Shown here: piece by piece, positions 27,470 to 37,187 of the stretch | Layout: every line of letters starts with the position of its first letter | Position numbering within the stretch: the stretch's first letter is position 1 | Origin: Ktedonosporobacter rubrisoli | GTDB lineage: Bacteria > Chloroflexota > Ktedonobacteria > Ktedonobacterales > Ktedonobacteraceae | Direction of reading: 5' to 3' | Length of the DNA stretch: 64,000 nt | Assembly: GCF_004208415.1 (NCBI RefSeq) | Contig: NZ_CP035758.1 | Location: forward strand, 8,742,001 to 8,806,000 | Program-made: the position numbers and the translations under genes | The notes under the pieces: model-generated | Told to the model about the DNA's origin: nothing | Seen by the model: the letters and a program-made list of their open reading frames with translations, nothing else | Database searches by the model: none

Positions 27470-27713
27470 TATGAGATAAACAGAGAGGAAGCACTGGCAG
27501 CTGAGAGTGCTCTTATCTCCAGGCAGGAGGTACCCCTCGCTAGTCTTGTACCGAGACAGTAAGGTACGCGGTTTGGCCTCGTTACTGGCCAGTGCTGAGC
27601 ATGTGCGGATTTGAGCGCAGTTTCGCTCTTATCCACCATGAAACGTGGGTGGAACCACGGAGAGTGTCGTTATGGCCTTTTCGTCCCAGTTAGAGGGATG
27701 AAAAGGTTTTTTT
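27470..27713 (+). ncRNA. T-box leader of the second thrS gene
   Basis: Same plan as the first leader: CAGAGAGGAAGCAC block (27481 on), TACCCCTCG with candidate specifier ACC at 27532-27534, and GACAGTAAGGTAC. The T-box core GTGGGTGGAACCACGG is at 27645-27660, followed by a 12-bp terminator stem CCTTTTCGTCCC / GGGATGAAAAGG and TTTTTTT. Leader and gene were evidently duplicated together. A weak promoter (TTGCTT-17-CATAAA, 27392-27420) may serve it. Confidence 0.88.
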
Positions 27714-27768
27714 ATTGCGCTTGAGGCGGCATAGTGTGCCGTTCAGCAAGCAGGAGGAACTATCTATA

Positions 27769-29532
27769 ATGTCTATAGAAGCAGAAATGCAAGAATCTAT
27801 GGGTTATACGCCAATCCAGCGGATGTGCCACTCAGCTGCGCACGTGATGGCCGAAGCCGTACAAGAGATGTTTCCCGGAGCAAAGTTTGCCATAGGCCCG
27901 GCGATCGAAGATGGCTTCTACTATGATTTTGATCTGCCTCGTTCACTCACGCCCGAAGATCTGCCCGAGATCGAGAAGCGCATGGCGCGCATAGTGAAGG
28001 GAAAATACCCCTTTCTGCGCGATCGCTGGCCGCGCGAGAAGGCTCTTGAGTACTTTCAGCAGAAAGGCCAGGTCTATAAAGTTGAACTAATTGAGCACCT
28101 GCCGGATGCCGAGGTGGGTATCTATCAGCAGCATAACTTCCTTGACTTATGTCGAGGTCCGCATGTCGAGAATACGGGACAAATTGGCCCCTTCAAGCTG
28201 ATGCGCGTGGCCGGGGCCTACTGGCGCGGTGATGAGTTTAGGCCTATGCTGCAGCGCATCTATGGAACTGCCTGGTTTAACCAGGAAGAGCTCGATCAGT
28301 ATCTCTGGCGGCTGGAAGAGGCGCAGAAGCGCGATCATCGCAAGCTAGGCAAGGAATTGGAGCTTTTTCATTTTGACCCTCTGGCTCCGGGTATGCCTTA
28401 CTGGCTTCCGCGTGGTTTGAAGCTTTTAGTGGAGCTTATCAACTTCTGGCGTGTTGAGCACGAGAAGCGTGGCTATCAGGAGTTTGCGGCCCCGTTGCTT
28501 AATGACCGCAAGCTGTGGGAAGTTTCCGGCCATATGGGGCATTATCAGGATAATATGTTTCTGATCTCTGGCTCCGAAGGCATCGCCTATGGCGTAAAGC
28601 CGATGAACTGTCCCAATGCTATAACTGTATATAATCTGAAAACCAGGAGCTATCGCGATTTGCCTTTGCGTCTCTCTGATGTCGACGTTTTGCATCGCCA
28701 GGAACGTTCGGGAACGCTCCACGGCCTACTCCGTGTGCAGAAATTTCAGCAGGATGATGCGCACATTTTTGTGACCGAAGAGCAACTGGAAGATGAGTTT
28801 GCTAATATTCTTGGCATTGCTGATCTCTTCTATCGCATTTTTGATCTAAAATACACGCTGAGGTTGGGTACGCGACCGGCAAGCTATGTTGGTGATTTAG
28901 AGACCTGGGAGAAGGCAGAGGCAATTCTGCGCCGTATTCTTGATAAGCACAGGGGGCCAGGAAATTACCTTGTGTTGGAAGGCGATGGGGCTTTCTATGG
29001 GCCTAAAATCGATATCCTGATGGAAGATGTGTTGGGGCGTTCCTGGCAGATGGGCACGATCCAGCTTGATTATCAGGAACCCCGACGCTTCAATTGTAGC
29101 TATATTGATAAGGATGGCGCGCAGAAAACGCCGATTATCATTCACCGTGTGATTTATGGTTCGCTCGAACGCTTTATCGGGATTCTCATTGAGCATACGG
29201 CCGGGGCTTTCCCTCTGTGGTTGGCTCCGGTGCAAGCGATGGTGATCCCGATTGCCGATCGGCACCAGGACTATGCCTATCAAGTGCTAGCCAAGCTGAA
29301 GGAGGCGGGCATTCGCGCCGAGGTAGATACGCGCGGAGAGCGCATGAATGCCAAGATCCGCGATGCACAGTTGCAGAAGATCCCCTATATGCTGGTGGTA
29401 GGCGATAAAGAGGCGGCGGCTGAAGCGGTCTCGGTGCGCCTGCGCACCAACGTGGATCTCAAATCCATGCCCTTGACGCAGTTTATCGAGCGCGCTGGCA
29501 ATATTATCAAGGCCAGGAGTATGGAGCTGTAA
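27769..29532 (+). CDS. thrS: Threonyl-tRNA synthetase, second copy with a different catalytic core
   Basis: 587 residues. It begins at the ATG that has AGGAGGAA upstream and aligns with the first copy. The editing domain (to about residue 193) and the anticodon-binding domain (from about residue 480) are nearly identical to the first copy even in DNA. The middle instead reads HFDPLAPGMPYWLPRGLKLL, GHYQDNMF, MNCPNAITVYN, QQDDAHIFV and HRVIYGSLERF. The zinc ligands and class II motifs are intact, so it should be active. Two explanations fit: a second synthetase acquired and then homogenised at its ends by gene conversion, or a copy that keeps charging during exposure to a ThrRS inhibitor. B. 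subtilis also has two T-box-controlled ThrRS genes. Confidence 0.93.
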   Translation: MSIEAEMQESMGYTPIQRMCHSAAHVMAEAVQEMFPGAKFAIGPAIEDGFYYDFDLPRSLTPEDLPEIEKRMARIVKGKYPFLRDRWPREKALEYFQQKGQVYKVELIEHLPDAEVGIYQQHNFLDLCRGPHVENTGQIGPFKLMRVAGAYWRGDEFRPMLQRIYGTAWFNQEELDQYLWRLEEAQKRDHRKLGKELELFHFDPLAPGMPYWLPRGLKLLVELINFWRVEHEKRGYQEFAAPLLNDRKLWEVSGHMGHYQDNMFLISGSEGIAYGVKPMNCPNAITVYNLKTRSYRDLPLRLSDVDVLHRQERSGTLHGLLRVQKFQQDDAHIFVTEEQLEDEFANILGIADLFYRIFDLKYTLRLGTRPASYVGDLETWEKAEAILRRILDKHRGPGNYLVLEGDGAFYGPKIDILMEDVLGRSWQMGTIQLDYQEPRRFNCSYIDKDGAQKTPIIIHRVIYGSLERFIGILIEHTAGAFPLWLAPVQAMVIPIADRHQDYAYQVLAKLKEAGIRAEVDTRGERMNAKIRDAQLQKIPYMLVVGDKEAAAEAVSVRLRTNVDLKSMPLTQFIERAGNIIKARSMEL

Positions 29533-29548
29533 GCGCGTAGATTAGTTA

Positions 29549-29594
29549 GCTGGCGAGAAGAAGTCTGCAGACCTCTTCTCGCTAGCGCTTTTTT
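29549..29594. terminator. Bidirectional intrinsic terminator between thrS and the NUDIX gene
   Basis: Stem GCT..GCGAGAAGA paired with TCTTCTCGC..AGC, followed on the plus strand by GCTTTTTT. It separates the convergent second thrS and NUDIX genes. Confidence 0.85.
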
Positions 29595-29602
29595 GCACCT
29601 TC

Positions 29603-30064
29603 TTACGAGAAAAGTGGCTCCAGCTGTTCCTTGAGAAAAGTCAGATCCTCTTTGTGAGGAACCAGCGCCAGGATTTCCTCGGGCGTGAACCAGGCCACAC
29701 CCTTAAATTTAGCATCGGTAGGTAGCTCTTCAGAATGCCCAATAGGTGAGTAGGCAAGATAATAATGTATCTTTTTCAGCTGGATGACACCTGTATCTCG
29801 CACTGATTGACGTGTGACGAGGCCAAGATACTTAATTAGCTGGATATTAGATAGGCCTGTCTCCTCATAAACTTCGCGACGTGCGGTTTGCTCAATAGTT
29901 TCGCCGGGCTCAACATGCCCCTTCGGTAAAGCCCAATCATCTGGGGATTTCTGATGTTGAGCCAGGGCTATTTTCAGCTTCCCTTCAACCTCGCGCAATA
30001 TGATAGCCCCGGCCGAAACTGCTTCTACAATCTGTCCCATACCAAAATCTCGCTTCCCTGCCAT
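29603..30064 (-). CDS. NUDIX hydrolase
   Basis: 153 residues with a complete Nudix box (GHVEPGETIEQTARREVYEETGL pattern, G-x5-E-x7-REVYEETGL) at about residues 49-71, which binds the divalent metal for hydrolysis of nucleoside-diphosphate-linked compounds. The N-terminus (VEAVSAGAIILREVEGKLKIALAQ) resembles the diadenosine-polyphosphate hydrolase type. It starts 14 bases after the malate synthase stop, so it is probably the last gene of the aceA-aceB transcript. The substrate is unknown. Confidence 0.88.
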   Translation of the reverse strand: MAGKRDFGMGQIVEAVSAGAIILREVEGKLKIALAQHQKSPDDWALPKGHVEPGETIEQTARREVYEETGLSNIQLIKYLGLVTRQSVRDTGVIQLKKIHYYLAYSPIGHSEELPTDAKFKGVAWFTPEEILALVPHKEDLTFLKEQLEPLFS

Positions 30065-30078
30065 GTAACGTACGATTC

Positions 30079-31686
30079 TCAGCTGAGGTAGCGGTACGCT
30101 GGCAGTGTCAAAAATTCTACAAATTGATCATTAGTGATAATCTCGTCGAGAATCTTTGACGCTATCGAAAACTTGCTCTGCGCATAGCGCTGCTCGCCGA
30201 GAGCATTTTTAAGCTTCGCCAACTCATCGGTCATTAACTGGCGGATCAGCTCAATGGTAACCTTGCGTCCGTCGTTTAAGATTCCTCTGGGATGGTGAAT
30301 CCACTGCCAGATCTGAGCCCGCGAGATTTCGACGGTGGCTGCATCTTCCATCAAATGGTTGATCGGCACGCAGCCAGTCCCACGTAGCCAGGATTCCAGA
30401 TATTGCAGGCTCACACTGATATTATTGCGCAGCCCCGCTTCAGTAATTGTGCCTTCGGGAACCGCCAGCAGGTCCGCAGCCGTTACCTGCACATCCTCGC
30501 GCTTTCTCTCGATCTGATTAGGAGTTTTCATAACAGCATCAAACTCTGCCATTGCAATGGGGACAAGGCCAGGATGTGCGACCCAGGTGCCATCGTGTCC
30601 ATCGGTAGCCTCGCGCCTCTTATCGAGGCGAACCTTCTCTAGTGCGTCCTCGTTGGCCTGCTGATCGTTCTTGATCGGGATCTGGGCGGCCATACCTCCG
30701 ATGGCTGGCGCATTGCGTCGATGGCAGGTCTTGATGGTTAGCAAGGCATATGAGCGCATAAAATGCGTGGTCATCGTCACCTGGGCGCGATCTGGGAAGA
30801 CAAATTCGGGAATGTTGCGAAACTTCTTAATCGCACTGAAGATATAATCCCAGCGCCCACAATTCAGGCCGGCCGAGTGTTCACGCAACTCATAGAGAAT
30901 CTCGTCCATCTCGAAGGTAGCCAGGATAGTCTCGATAAGCACTGTCGCCTTAATCGTACCTTGCGGAATTCCCAGCTCGTTCTGCGCCATAACGAAGATA
31001 TCGTTCCAGAGGCGTGCCTCCAGGTGGCTTTCTAGCTTTGGCAGATAGAAATAGGGACCGGTACCGTTGGCGAGCAATTGTTTGACGTTATGAAAGAAGT
31101 ACAGGGCAAAATCAAAGATGCCACCGGAGATGGGCTTGCCGTCGAGCAAAACGTGCTTCTCGTTAAGATGCCAGCCGCGCGGGCGAACGAGCAGAACAGC
31201 GATTTTATCGTTTAGCCTGTAGGCTTTTCCCTCGGGACTGGTAAAGTCGATAGTTTTTTTAATGGCATCGCGTACATTAATCTGGCCCTGAATGGTACCT
31301 TCCCAGGTTGGGGAATGAGCATCTTCAAAGTCAGCCATGAAGACCTTTGCGCCAGAGTTGAGCGCGTTGATGACCATCTTTCGATCTACGGGACCTGTGA
31401 TCTCTACGCGACGATCCTGCAAGTCAGCCGGCAGAGGGGCAATGGTCCAGGCGCTGGTGCGAATATGCGCGGTTTCGGGAAGGAAATCGGGCAACTTACC
31501 AGCGTCGAGCTCGCTCTGACGGGCAACTCGTTTGCTCAGCAGTTCTTCGCGTCGCCCTTCAAAGGCGCGCGTAAGGGTTGCTACAAAGTTAAGGGCTTCA
31601 GGAGTCAATATCTCGGCAAATTCGGGTGTAATTTGGCCTGTAACCTCAAGTCCCTGGGCGAAGTGGGTTCCTGCCTGATTTGTCAT
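30079..31686 (-). CDS. aceB: Malate synthase A (glyoxylate shunt)
   Basis: Condenses glyoxylate with acetyl-CoA to malate. 535 residues, the usual length of the A isoform. Recognisable segments are DFEDAHSPTW near residue 117, LLVRPRGWHLNEKH near 165, TVLIETILATFEMDEILYEL near 250 and AGLNCGRWDYIFS near 271. The ATG is preceded by AAAGGAA about 11 bases upstream. It follows aceA in the same direction after about 205 bases, giving the complete glyoxylate bypass for growth on acetate or fatty acids. A lactate permease lies farther along the window. Confidence 0.96.
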   Translation of the reverse strand: MTNQAGTHFAQGLEVTGQITPEFAEILTPEALNFVATLTRAFEGRREELLSKRVARQSELDAGKLPDFLPETAHIRTSAWTIAPLPADLQDRRVEITGPVDRKMVINALNSGAKVFMADFEDAHSPTWEGTIQGQINVRDAIKKTIDFTSPEGKAYRLNDKIAVLLVRPRGWHLNEKHVLLDGKPISGGIFDFALYFFHNVKQLLANGTGPYFYLPKLESHLEARLWNDIFVMAQNELGIPQGTIKATVLIETILATFEMDEILYELREHSAGLNCGRWDYIFSAIKKFRNIPEFVFPDRAQVTMTTHFMRSYALLTIKTCHRRNAPAIGGMAAQIPIKNDQQANEDALEKVRLDKRREATDGHDGTWVAHPGLVPIAMAEFDAVMKTPNQIERKREDVQVTAADLLAVPEGTITEAGLRNNISVSLQYLESWLRGTGCVPINHLMEDAATVEISRAQIWQWIHHPRGILNDGRKVTIELIRQLMTDELAKLKNALGEQRYAQSKFSIASKILDEIITNDQFVEFLTLPAYRYLS

Positions 31687-31786
31687 GGAGAAAATGTTCC
31701 TTTCGCAAAATGAGACATCATTCCCTAAATCCTATTGTCGCATATGACTATGCATGTAGCAAACAATGTTGAGAGTAGTAATACTA

Positions 31787-31810
31787 ATGGACCCGCCATG
31801 ACGGGTCCAT
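31787..31810. terminator. Perfect hairpin between aceA and aceB
   Basis: 9-bp perfect stem ATGGACCCG / CGGGTCCAT with a six-base loop and no T-run. It sits 80 bases past the aceA stop, where it could protect the aceA message from 3' decay or attenuate read-through into aceB. Confidence 0.6.
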
Positions 31811-31891
31811 CCACTTTCTACCTACAGGTTTTCATACTTTACTAGCAAACTACTTTTCTCAACCTGTTGTACTAAAGAGCTAAGGTGAGCA

Positions 31892-33169
31892 TCAATGGAA
31901 TTGCTCTTCTTCAGTTGAGCCGGCCAGGGCGACAGTCGAGGATGTGCCGCCAGCAATCACCTGCGCTACCTCATCAAAGTAGCTGGTGCCAACTTCACGC
32001 TGGTGCTTTGTGGCAGAGTAGCCTTCGTCCTCCATCTCGAATTCGGCCTGCTGCAATTGAGAGTAAGCTGTCATGCCCTGCTCTTTGTAGCCGCGCGCTA
32101 GCTTGAACATGCTATAGTTGAGGGCGTGGAACCCGGCCAGGGTGATGAACTGGAAGGCATAGCCCATTTTCGCCAGTGAGATCTGAAAGTTGGCGATGGT
32201 CTCGGCATCGAGCTTCTTGCGCCAGTTGAAAGAGGGTGAGCAGTTATAGGCTAGCAATTTGCCAGGGAAGCGCTCATGGATGGCATCGGCGAAACGCTGC
32301 GCTTCTGGTAAACTTGGTTCTGAGGTCTCGCACCAGATCAGATCGGCATAGGGAGCATAAGAGAGACCGCGTGCAATCGCTGACTCGATACCGCTGCGGA
32401 TTCTAAATAAGCCTTCGGCCGTGCGTTCTCCGGTCAGGAAGGCGTGGTCAACCGGATCAATATCGGAAGTAATAAGCTGCGCGGCATTGGCATCGGTACG
32501 CGCGATAAGAATGGTTGGTACTCCCATAACGTCAGCAGCCAGGCGGGCCGAGACAAGATTTTTGATGGATGTCTGCGTGGGCAAGAGAACTTTGCCGCCC
32601 ATATGGCCGCATTTCTTCTCTGAGGAGAGCTGATCTTCGAAGTGGACTCCCGCCGCACCAGCTTCGATCATACCTTTCATCAGCTCAAAGACATTTAAGG
32701 GGCCGCCGAAGCCTGCCTCGCCATCAGCCACGATGGGGGCGAACCAGTAGATGTCGTCTTTCCCTTCGGCATGATAGATCTGGTCAGCTCGTTGTAAGGC
32801 TTGATTGATTTTACGTACAACCTGAGGAACGCTATTAGCAGGATACAGGCTCTGATCGGGATACATCTGCCCGGCCAGATTGGCATCTGCCGCGACCTGC
32901 CAGCCGCTCAGATAAATGGCCTTCAGTCCTGCTTTTACTTGCTGCACTGCCTGATTTCCGGTAAGGGCGCCTAATGCTGCTACATATGACTCACTCTGCA
33001 ACAGATTCCATAGCCGCTCAGCTCCCAGGCGAGCCAGCGTATGCTCAATCTGGATAGAGCCGCGAAGTCTCAGCACGTCCTCTGCTGAATAGGGACGCTT
33101 AATGCCTTTCCAACGAGCGTTACTTTCCCACGACGTTGTGAGGTCGACAAGTTGTTGACTGGTCATCAT
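31892..33169 (-). CDS. aceA: Isocitrate lyase (glyoxylate shunt)
   Basis: Splits isocitrate into succinate and glyoxylate. 425 residues from the ATG at 33169, chosen because AGAGGT lies six bases upstream. The catalytic loop is KKCGHMGGKVLLPT with the nucleophilic Cys; other motifs are WFAPIVADGEAGFGG, ARTDANAAQLI and YNCSPSFNW. First gene of the aceA-aceB set. No regulator gene is adjacent and no operator is obvious upstream. Confidence 0.96.
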   Translation of the reverse strand: MMTSQQLVDLTTSWESNARWKGIKRPYSAEDVLRLRGSIQIEHTLARLGAERLWNLLQSESYVAALGALTGNQAVQQVKAGLKAIYLSGWQVAADANLAGQMYPDQSLYPANSVPQVVRKINQALQRADQIYHAEGKDDIYWFAPIVADGEAGFGGPLNVFELMKGMIEAGAAGVHFEDQLSSEKKCGHMGGKVLLPTQTSIKNLVSARLAADVMGVPTILIARTDANAAQLITSDIDPVDHAFLTGERTAEGLFRIRSGIESAIARGLSYAPYADLIWCETSEPSLPEAQRFADAIHERFPGKLLAYNCSPSFNWRKKLDAETIANFQISLAKMGYAFQFITLAGFHALNYSMFKLARGYKEQGMTAYSQLQQAEFEMEDEGYSATKHQREVGTSYFDEVAQVIAGGTSSTVALAGSTEEEQFH

Positions 33170-33510
33170 GCTTTTACCTCTCTTGCACAATGGCTGGTGC
33201 TACTTTGTAAATGATAGGGTTGCGCTCCTGCTTTTCAAGCTCTCATTTCAATCCCTCCACTGAGATTATGAAGGGCAAGAACGCTAACAGGGTCATACTT
33301 CTAAGCAAAGCGTACCATGCTTTATTTCTTCTGGTCCATGTTTTTCCTTAGCAGTTTGTGAGGAATTACATAACTAAATGCTTATAGGATAGGTGCGTAC
33401 GAGCGGTGGATAGACGCATTGCTATGAGGAAAAGCAGTTTTGGTGAAGGGGGTAGGAAAGCAAAGGGGATAAAAATACAGGCCGGGAGATAAACCCCGGC
33501 CTGCAAGATC
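33170..33510. other. Intergenic region between secA and aceA
   Basis: About 340 bases carrying the secA terminator (33470-33503) and presumably the aceA promoter. No gene is seen. Confidence 0.6.
33470..33503 (-). terminator. Intrinsic terminator of secA
   Basis: Stem CAGGCCGGG / CCCGGCCTG followed on the minus strand by TATTTTTAT, seven bases past the secA stop. Confidence 0.88.
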
Positions 33511-36500
33511 TCAGGCGCCGTGGCATTTCTTGTACTTTTTGCCGCTACCACAGGGGCAGGGATCGTTACGACCCACTTTAGCCGGCACCGAAGGACGGGA
33601 GGCCGAGCTTGCCGTGGCGACCGCTGAACGGCTAGGATTGCGTCGTCCTGAACCATTTTTCTGGGCCTGGTTGCGCGTTTCTGCTCCATCACTCTTGGTC
33701 TGGCCGCTGGCTCGGGCGATATCCTCGGCGTTGGTGCGTACGTTGCTCGGGATCTGGCGTTGTGGCGCGGCTGGCCGTTGTAAGGTAATGGTTACTTCGT
33801 TGCGCAAAAGCTTGAGAAGAGCGTCTACCGTGTAATGCTGAATCGCCGCTTTGAGCTCCTCAAACATGCGGAAGGCTTCATTTTTGAACTCAACAAGCGG
33901 ATCACGCTGTCCAATTGAGCGGAAGCTAATGCCGGCGCGCATCACATCCAGCGCGTCGATATGATCCATCCAGAGCCGGTCGACAACCTGTAGCATATAT
34001 GTGCGCTCAAACTCGCGCTGTGGGTCCAGATTGTCTACGCCTTGTTCGATGGCCTGTAGGCGTAGCTCCTCGCCGCGCTGCTCATAGTGATCGATGACGA
34101 GATCAATAAGATCTTCTCTAATGTCCTCGCGGTGTGCCGCATGGATGTTTTCGGGCAAGATTTCCTCGGGAACGTGGACCCAGGTTTCCAGCGCCTTGAA
34201 GAGGTTCTCCAGCTGCTCTTCTTCAGTTACCATATTGCTCGGGATAAAGCTGTTTACGAGCTTGGTGACCTCGGCGCGGATCATCGCAAGAATGCGATCA
34301 TGCACGTCACCTTGCTCAAGAACCGTGTGTCGGTCTGCATAGATGACCTCGCGCTGCTTAGCTATCACATCGTCGTAATCGACAACGCTTTTACGGATAT
34401 CGAAGTTATAGCCTTCAACCCGGCTCTGGGCGCTTTCGATGAAGCGCGAAACAAGGCCGCTTTCCAGGGGAGTATCTTCGTCCATACCCACGCGTTCCAT
34501 AATCTTGGCCACGCGATCGGCGGCAAAGCGGCGCATCAATTCGTCGTTAAGAGCCAGGAAGAAGCGCGACTCTCCCGGATCACCCTGACGGCCTGCACGA
34601 CCGCGCAACTGATTATCGATACGGCGCGACTCGTGGCGTTCGGTGCCAATGATATAGAGGCCGCCCAGCCCGACGACCCGATCATGATCCTCTTTACATT
34701 CGCGGATCTTTTCTTGGAAGAGCTCTTCTTTCTCTTCTTCAGTCATATTATTGATATAATCCCGAATAGCCTCTTCCTTCTCTTCGCGCTCGTCCTCGTT
34801 GCGCTCTGGCATATCGCGAATGTAGCTGACATGCTCAGCGTGCTTGCGTAGAATGCTATCGAAGTAGCCTTCAGCATTGCCGCCTAGCACGATGTCGGTA
34901 CCGCGTCCTGCCATGTTTGTGGCAATCGTGACGGCGCCGCTGCGCCCGGCCTGGGCAACAATCTGGGCCTCTTTCTCGTGATACTTGGCATTCAAGACGT
35001 TATGGGGAATGCCCTGCTTATTGAGGAGATCGGAGAGATATTCGGATGTCTCGACGGCCGTGGTACCCACGAGCACTGGCTGGCCCTTATTGTAGCGCTC
35101 TTTGATCTCTTCAACTACGGCGTTAAACTTGGCTTCTTGCGTGCGGTAGATAAGATCCGCCAGATCCTGACGGATCATTGGTTTATTCGTCGGGATGACT
35201 ATAACATCCAGCTTATAAATCTTGTGGAACTCTTCAGCCTCGGTCAAGGCGGTACCGGTCATGCCGGCCAGTTTTTTGTAGAGACGGAAGTAGTTCTGGA
35301 AGGTGATGGTTGCCAGGGTATGATTCTCGCGCTGAACCTTCACACCTTCTTTAGCCTCAATGGCCTGGTGCAAGCCCTCGCTGTAGCGGCGACCGGGCAT
35401 CTGGCGGCCCGTAAACTCGTCGACGATGACCACCTCGCCATCCTTGACGATATAGTCCTTGTCTCGCTTGAAGATAATCTCGGCTTTAAGCGCGTTCTCC
35501 ATGTAGCGGGTCAGGTCGAGGTTGTCTTCGTCGTAGATATTGCCAACCCCTGCCAGCTTTTCAATTTTCTCGATGCCGGCTTCGGTGATCATCACCGAGC
35601 GCGTCTTTTCCTCAACTGTGTAGTCGAGCTCAGGCTTGAGGCGTGGGACCCACTGGGCAAACTTTGCATAATGGTCGGTTGATTCCTGGCCCTGGCCCGA
35701 GATGATAAGCGGTGTGCGAGCCTCATCAATCAAGATATTATCTACCTCGTCAACGATGGCGAAGTTGAGCTCGCGCTGAACCATCTGATCGAGCGAGGTA
35801 ACCATGTTATCGCGCAGATAATCGAAGCCAAATTCGTTATTGGTTCCATAGGTAATATCTGCCTGGTAGGCAGCGCGCCGTTCAGGAGTTTGGGGATCAA
35901 CGGCGTTTACTAGGATACCAACTGTCAGGCCCAGAAACTTATAGATTCTACCCATCCATTCGGCGTCACGACGGACCAGGTAATCGTTAACCGTGACCAG
36001 GTGCACGCCTTTGCCGGTAAGTGCGTTGAGGTAGATAGGTGTTGTCGCTACTAGCGTTTTACCTTCACCGGTATGCATCTCGGAGATTTTGCCCTGATGT
36101 AGTACGATTCCACCGATAAGCTGGACATCGTAATGGCGCATCTTGATGGTACGCCATCCGGCCTCACGGACAACCGCAAAGGCTTCGGGCAGAATATCAT
36201 CAAGCGTCTTGCCATTCTTATAGCGTTTCACCATCTCGGCAATCAGCTTATCCATAGCCTCGGCTTTGATCGCCACGATTTCGGGTTGCAACTGCTTGAG
36301 AATATCGGTAAACAACTGCTGACGGTGGCGGCTGATGCTGCCATCTTGCTCATCGCTATGGGCTTTCTCAAAGCGCTGCCAGGCAATCTTGAAGGCCTCA
36401 TCCAGCTCGTCCTCATCAATGTCACGCAATGTGGGCTCGATTTTCTTGAGCAGGTTAAAAGCTGTCTGCTTGGGTGTCTCTGATTGCTCAGGCCATTGTT

Positions 36501-36945
36501 GGCGCTCATCGGCCAGGCTCACGGCCTTTGCTGCGCGCAGCTCATTGAGGATTGGCGAGAGCCTGGTATAAGACTCTTCAAAGCATTCGGAAAGCGTATC
36601 TTGTAGATGCTCGCGCAAAAGAAACTCGGAGTCACGTTGGCGATCGATTTTCTGGCGATAGTCGCGAACTGCCTCGTGTAGCTGCTCGTCTGTGAACTCA
36701 GCGGCTAGCGATTCAACTGCCTGTAAGGCTTCGTGGAACAGTTTGACCAGCTCATTTTCCAGGACCATGCCACCTTTGAGGTAAAGAGAGAGCTGCGAGC
36801 GAAACTGGGTTGTCTTGGCAGCCAACTCCTCATCACTCAGCTTTTTCATCTCGGCTTCAAGCGCATTGATCTTATTTATGATAGGCTGGATCGCCTTTAA
36901 GTCTCTTTTATTTGGGTCACCCAGGATTTTTCCCAGTAGCTGCAT
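33511..36945 (-). CDS. secA: Preprotein translocase motor SecA, long form
   Basis: The ATPase that drives proteins through SecYEG at the inner face of the membrane. 1144 residues, well above the usual 800-950. Motifs: Walker A MHTGEGKTLVA, DEVDNILIDEA (DEAD), TNMAGRGTDI, QLRGRAGRQGDPG, and a C-terminal SEC-C zinc finger CPCGSGKKYKKCH. Extra length comes from an insertion of about 170 helical residues between the N-terminal KLSDEELAAKT segment and the Walker A region. There is also a charged linker of about 70 residues before the zinc finger. A TATAAT-like -10 (minus strand, 37052-37057) lies upstream. Monocistronic. Confidence 0.96.
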   Translation of the reverse strand: MQLLGKILGDPNKRDLKAIQPIINKINALEAEMKKLSDEELAAKTTQFRSQLSLYLKGGMVLENELVKLFHEALQAVESLAAEFTDEQLHEAVRDYRQKIDRQRDSEFLLREHLQDTLSECFEESYTRLSPILNELRAAKAVSLADERQQWPEQSETPKQTAFNLLKKIEPTLRDIDEDELDEAFKIAWQRFEKAHSDEQDGSISRHRQQLFTDILKQLQPEIVAIKAEAMDKLIAEMVKRYKNGKTLDDILPEAFAVVREAGWRTIKMRHYDVQLIGGIVLHQGKISEMHTGEGKTLVATTPIYLNALTGKGVHLVTVNDYLVRRDAEWMGRIYKFLGLTVGILVNAVDPQTPERRAAYQADITYGTNNEFGFDYLRDNMVTSLDQMVQRELNFAIVDEVDNILIDEARTPLIISGQGQESTDHYAKFAQWVPRLKPELDYTVEEKTRSVMITEAGIEKIEKLAGVGNIYDEDNLDLTRYMENALKAEIIFKRDKDYIVKDGEVVIVDEFTGRQMPGRRYSEGLHQAIEAKEGVKVQRENHTLATITFQNYFRLYKKLAGMTGTALTEAEEFHKIYKLDVIVIPTNKPMIRQDLADLIYRTQEAKFNAVVEEIKERYNKGQPVLVGTTAVETSEYLSDLLNKQGIPHNVLNAKYHEKEAQIVAQAGRSGAVTIATNMAGRGTDIVLGGNAEGYFDSILRKHAEHVSYIRDMPERNEDEREEKEEAIRDYINNMTEEEKEELFQEKIRECKEDHDRVVGLGGLYIIGTERHESRRIDNQLRGRAGRQGDPGESRFFLALNDELMRRFAADRVAKIMERVGMDEDTPLESGLVSRFIESAQSRVEGYNFDIRKSVVDYDDVIAKQREVIYADRHTVLEQGDVHDRILAMIRAEVTKLVNSFIPSNMVTEEEQLENLFKALETWVHVPEEILPENIHAAHREDIREDLIDLVIDHYEQRGEELRLQAIEQGVDNLDPQREFERTYMLQVVDRLWMDHIDALDVMRAGISFRSIGQRDPLVEFKNEAFRMFEELKAAIQHYTVDALLKLLRNEVTITLQRPAAPQRQIPSNVRTNAEDIARASGQTKSDGAETRNQAQKNGSGRRNPSRSAVATASSASRPSVPAKVGRNDPCPCGSGKKYKKCHGA

Positions 36946-37187
36946 AATAGTAATTTCTCCTGCCTCTATTCCCGCGTTGAATAGGCGTTGGGGCTGCCAT
37001 ATTGGTTGTAGTAGTATATATCAGTGCGCGGTAAAATAGCTATACCCACTCATTATACCATAGTACAGATAGTTTCTTTGTGTGTCTCTACCCATAAATT
37101 ACAGAAAATCGCCAAGAAAGCCCCTCTCAAGAAGAGGGGGAAAGAGATTGACAGGGGTGGTATGCTCTAGAAGATCCGTTCGAGTGA

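Noticed and set aside
34087..34851. 254-codon plus-strand frame antisense to secA
   Set aside because: Shadow of secA codon bias; other long plus-strand frames in secA behave alike.
37121..37139. Hairpin as a secA promoter operator
   Set aside because: It lies beyond the secA -10 region and better fits the left end of the TnpB element.
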